Source: Vallitalea sp. (GTDB taxonomy: Bacteria > Bacillota > Clostridia > Lachnospirales > Vallitaleaceae). From it: DNA of 38,107 nt. Below, one piece after another: positions 36,119-38,107 of the stretch (the stretch's first letter is position 1; the number at the start of each line of letters is the position of its first letter). A model generated the notes under the pieces. That model searched no databases. It was given only the letters and a program-made list of their open reading frames with translations, and was not told the DNA's origin. The translations under genes and the position numbers were made by a program. The stretch covers positions 1 to 38,107 of the forward strand of contig NZ_JAOARO010000096.1 in the NCBI RefSeq assembly GCF_025211055.1. The letters run 5' to 3'.

Positions 36119-37726
36119 TCAATTGATTTCAAAAGTATATTCACAATTGGAAATTGCAACGTGAGTTCCATCATGTAGTTGGTATCTCTTATTACTAACC
36201 AATCTTTCTTTATCTAAATATGTGCCATTCTTAGAATTCAGGTCAATTATATAATATTGTCCATCCTCTTCAATAATTTTACAATGCATTCTACTTACTG
36301 AACTATTCTCTATTATATAATCTACTTGACTATCTAACTTTCCAATTATAAATGGATTATTAGATATGATTACTTTATTAACTATATCTCCGTCTTTACT
36401 TAATAGATATGGTTCAGCTTCAATATTCAATTTTTGTTTGTAATCCTCTAATAATATAGTATCCTCTGAAGAATAATCAATACTTTCTTGTTTTGTAACC
36501 ATCTTCTGTCTAACCTTATAAGATTTTTTTTCTATGGTATTATTATTTTCCCTTACTAATTTTTCTTTCTTAGGAATAGGCTCTTCAAAAAGTTTAGCTC
36601 TATTCTTATATTCAACATTAAAAGAGTTGACAGATGGTTCATTATAGACTTTTTTCTTATTCATGTTGATAGAGCTATTCTTGCCTTCTTTGTTCTTTAT
36701 ATAGTCATATGCTTTTTTTGAACTGTAAAGATTAACTGCAAGTAACATACCAATGCATGCTAATAATGAAGCCATTTCTATTTCACCAGTTACATCAGAA
36801 TGTAATATCTTAGATTTTAACATAATCAAAAATATTAATACTGTCAGAATCTGAATACAACCAATAATTATAAAATGCATATAATTTCTTTTATCAGTAG
36901 CTGACTTCTGATTATCATTCTTTTTATTTTGTTTTGGCTTAATCCCATTCTTAATACTCTTATTCTTAGTGGTCATTTCTTCTTTTTTATTTTGTGATAT
37001 TTTAATATTTTCTGATTTATGCTTTGATTCTTCTATTTTTTCTCTTTGCTTATTTTGTTCAATCAGCTTGGAAATAATGAAATTATCTTCCTCATTGGAT
37101 TTATCTACACTATTATTACTCTTATCATCTTGCTCCATTTGAATCTTATTATCAGACTGTACTTTGGGACTAGTTGAACTATTAATTATATTTTCTATAG
37201 TATTTATATTGAAATCATGTTGCTTACATGCTGTTATTAATCTATGAATCATCATTACTGCATTTACATCTTCTTGACTAACTTTATCAAAAAAGAATTC
37301 AATAATAATCTTTGTATCCTCAAGAATATCCCTTTGACAATTATCCAAAGGTGTATATACATAACAAGGTAAAAAACCATTGGGATTAATATAAATCATA
37401 TCCGGCTCCAATAATATTTTGTTAGAATTCAGATAATATTTTTCACAGTTTTTGATAATTCCTATTAGATTAGCAAAAAAATTGTTTAGCTCACTATAAG
37501 TCAACTTTTTCCTTTCCAGTACTTCTGTTAATTTTTGCTTAGATGTAATATTGTAGTACAGCTTTTTTTCTGTGTTAAGTGTTCTAATGTTAAGGTCTAG
37601 AAAGGAATCAATAGAATTCCTCTCTAACATCTCAACCTCATAATTTTCAATATGAGTAGCATTATCTGCTTTTATTACAAGATAACTGTTTATGGCGTCT
37701 CTTTCATATGTAATATCAGTATTCAT
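36119..37726 (-). CDS. DUF6382-like / FHA-domain membrane protein, 535 aa
   Basis: The N-terminal ~180 residues match what I recall of DUF6382, found in clostridial FHA proteins (NSYLVIKAD, YEVEMLERNSIDSFLDLNIR, YYNITSKQKLTEVL, PDMIYINPNGFLPCYVYTP). A charged Lys/Glu/Asn-rich linker follows, then two membrane helices (~285-340: HFIIIGCIQILTVLIFLIML and MASLLACIGMLLAVNLY), a second linker, and a C-terminal FHA domain (~445-535). FHA features are VSRMHCKII (Arg, Ser and His that bind phospho-Thr) and LNSKNGTYLD. Both ends should be cytoplasmic. It would bind phospho-Thr proteins, which the PP2C enzyme could release. AAAGGATG precedes the ATG, 43 bp after the pilin gene. Confidence 0.88.
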   Translation of the reverse strand: MNTDITYERDAINSYLVIKADNATHIENYEVEMLERNSIDSFLDLNIRTLNTEKKLYYNITSKQKLTEVLERKKLTYSELNNFFANLIGIIKNCEKYYLNSNKILLEPDMIYINPNGFLPCYVYTPLDNCQRDILEDTKIIIEFFFDKVSQEDVNAVMMIHRLITACKQHDFNINTIENIINSSTSPKVQSDNKIQMEQDDKSNNSVDKSNEEDNFIISKLIEQNKQREKIEESKHKSENIKISQNKKEEMTTKNKSIKNGIKPKQNKKNDNQKSATDKRNYMHFIIIGCIQILTVLIFLIMLKSKILHSDVTGEIEMASLLACIGMLLAVNLYSSKKAYDYIKNKEGKNSSINMNKKKVYNEPSVNSFNVEYKNRAKLFEEPIPKKEKLVRENNNTIEKKSYKVRQKMVTKQESIDYSSEDTILLEDYKQKLNIEAEPYLLSKDGDIVNKVIISNNPFIIGKLDSQVDYIIENSSVSRMHCKIIEEDGQYYIIDLNSKNGTYLDKERLVSNKRYQLHDGTHVAISNCEYTFEIN

Positions 37727-37769
37727 TAATTACATCCTTTCATCATATACCAAATTCAATATTATGATT

Positions 37770-37946
37770 CTAGCTTACAAACTGATTAGCATCACCAGTT
37801 ATCTTTCCAATAAGGTTTTTTACTAAATTAGTTATCTCTGTCTTAAAAATAACTGCTATACCTACTAACACAATAATAATAAGTGCTATCTCCACAACTC
37901 CCATACCATCTTCTTCTTTCCAAAATCTTTTTAAAATATCTAACAT
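37770..37946 (-). CDS. Flp-type (type IVb) pilin, 58 aa
   Basis: A short pre-pilin. The leader MLDILKRFWKEEDG is followed by MGVVEIALIIIVLVGIAVIF. Gly14 is the expected prepilin peptidase site (-1), and Glu lies at +5 of the mature chain, both hallmarks of class IVb/Flp pilins. The mature subunit is about 44 residues: one hydrophobic helix plus a polar tail ending QFVS. Flp pilins form thin Tad pili used for attachment, contact or DNA uptake; the TadA/B/C and CpaB genes are presumably outside the window to the right or elsewhere. AGGAGG lies seven bases before ATG 37946. The FHA, PP2C and anchored-protein genes follow on the same strand. Confidence 0.88.
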   Translation of the reverse strand: MLDILKRFWKEEDGMGVVEIALIIIVLVGIAVIFKTEITNLVKNLIGKITGDANQFVS

Positions 37947-38022
37947 AGATTTATCCTCCTAATATTTTATATATTCTCTCGGAATCTCTAAGCCAGTAAA
38001 TTCAACGCTTCTAGATTCCTTT

Positions 38023-38050
38023 TTATTAAAACCCCCCACTTTTTTGTCAA
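38023..38050 (-). promoter_or_regulatory. Possible promoter of the pilin gene
   Basis: On the minus strand a perfect TTGACA (38045-38050) is followed after 16 bp by TAATAA (38023-38028), with a run of six G's in the spacer. The leader to the pilin ATG would be about 70 nt. The -10 is poor. A GC hairpin, GCGC-TTC-GCGC (38080-38090), lies just upstream and stands out in this AT-rich stretch. The rest of 37947-38107 has no gene I can support. Confidence 0.45.
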
Positions 38051-38107
38051 AAACCATTGACATATTCATCGAAAAATGTGCGCTTCGCGCCTTGATTATG
38101 AAATATA

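Overview
The window looks like a piece of chromosome from a low-GC, spore-forming, anaerobic member of the Clostridia, possibly a Lachnospirales or Vallitalea-like organism. That placement is an inference from AT-rich codon use, a CwlD-type amidase, a YwmB protein, SLH-domain proteins and an ATP synthase whose rotor proteins resemble those of Acetobacterium woodii. Almost every gene is on the minus strand. The one clear plus-strand gene encodes a tandem-ACT protein at 22.2 kb. I see no tRNA, rRNA, CRISPR array, transposase or phage gene.

Reading in the direction of transcription (right to left), the right end (37.9-34.4 kb) carries a Flp/type IVb pilin gene, a DUF6382-like/FHA membrane protein, a PP2C phosphatase and a membrane-anchored protein of unknown function. 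This looks like the edge of a Tad/Flp pilus locus with a phosphorylation module. Next (34.3-31.5 kb) is a compact unit: a 208-aa protein of unknown function, a 25-aa hydrophobic peptide gene lying between inverted repeats with its ribosome-binding site in a potential hairpin, a membrane HD-GYP phosphodiesterase and a DUF5317 membrane protein. This is the best candidate here for an undescribed system. Then come a GH18/SH3 wall protein, CwlD and a CPBP protease (31.3-27.9 kb).

From 27.8 to 12.9 kb there is a housekeeping block whose order recalls the Bacillus subtilis ywlC-ywlE-ywlF...mnaA-atp region: sua5, ywlE, rpiB, comEB, tagO/wecA, a membrane-anchored protein of unknown function, the divergent ACT gene, wecB/mnaA and then the full ATP synthase operon atpZ-I-B-E(fused)-E-F-H-A-G-D-C. 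The operon encodes two c-subunits. One is an ordinary 93-aa hairpin with a complete Na+-binding signature. The other is a 179-aa duplicated form in which the second hairpin has Gln in place of the ion-binding Glu. A mixed c-ring driven by Na+ is the simplest reading.

After the atpC terminator, a three-gene operon of secreted proteins (1665, 1473 and 285 aa; Fn3-like repeats with SLH-type C-termini) sits between atpC and ywmB, genes that lie close together in B. subtilis. The left end has ywmB, a Tyr/Arg/Cys-rich protein that may be spore-associated, and a small gene of unknown function closed by a strong bidirectional terminator.

Several start codons were moved from the longest reading frame to the codon that follows a good Shine-Dalgarno sequence. 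Promoters were called by eye from -35/-10 matches at 16-17 bp spacing, or from an extended -10.
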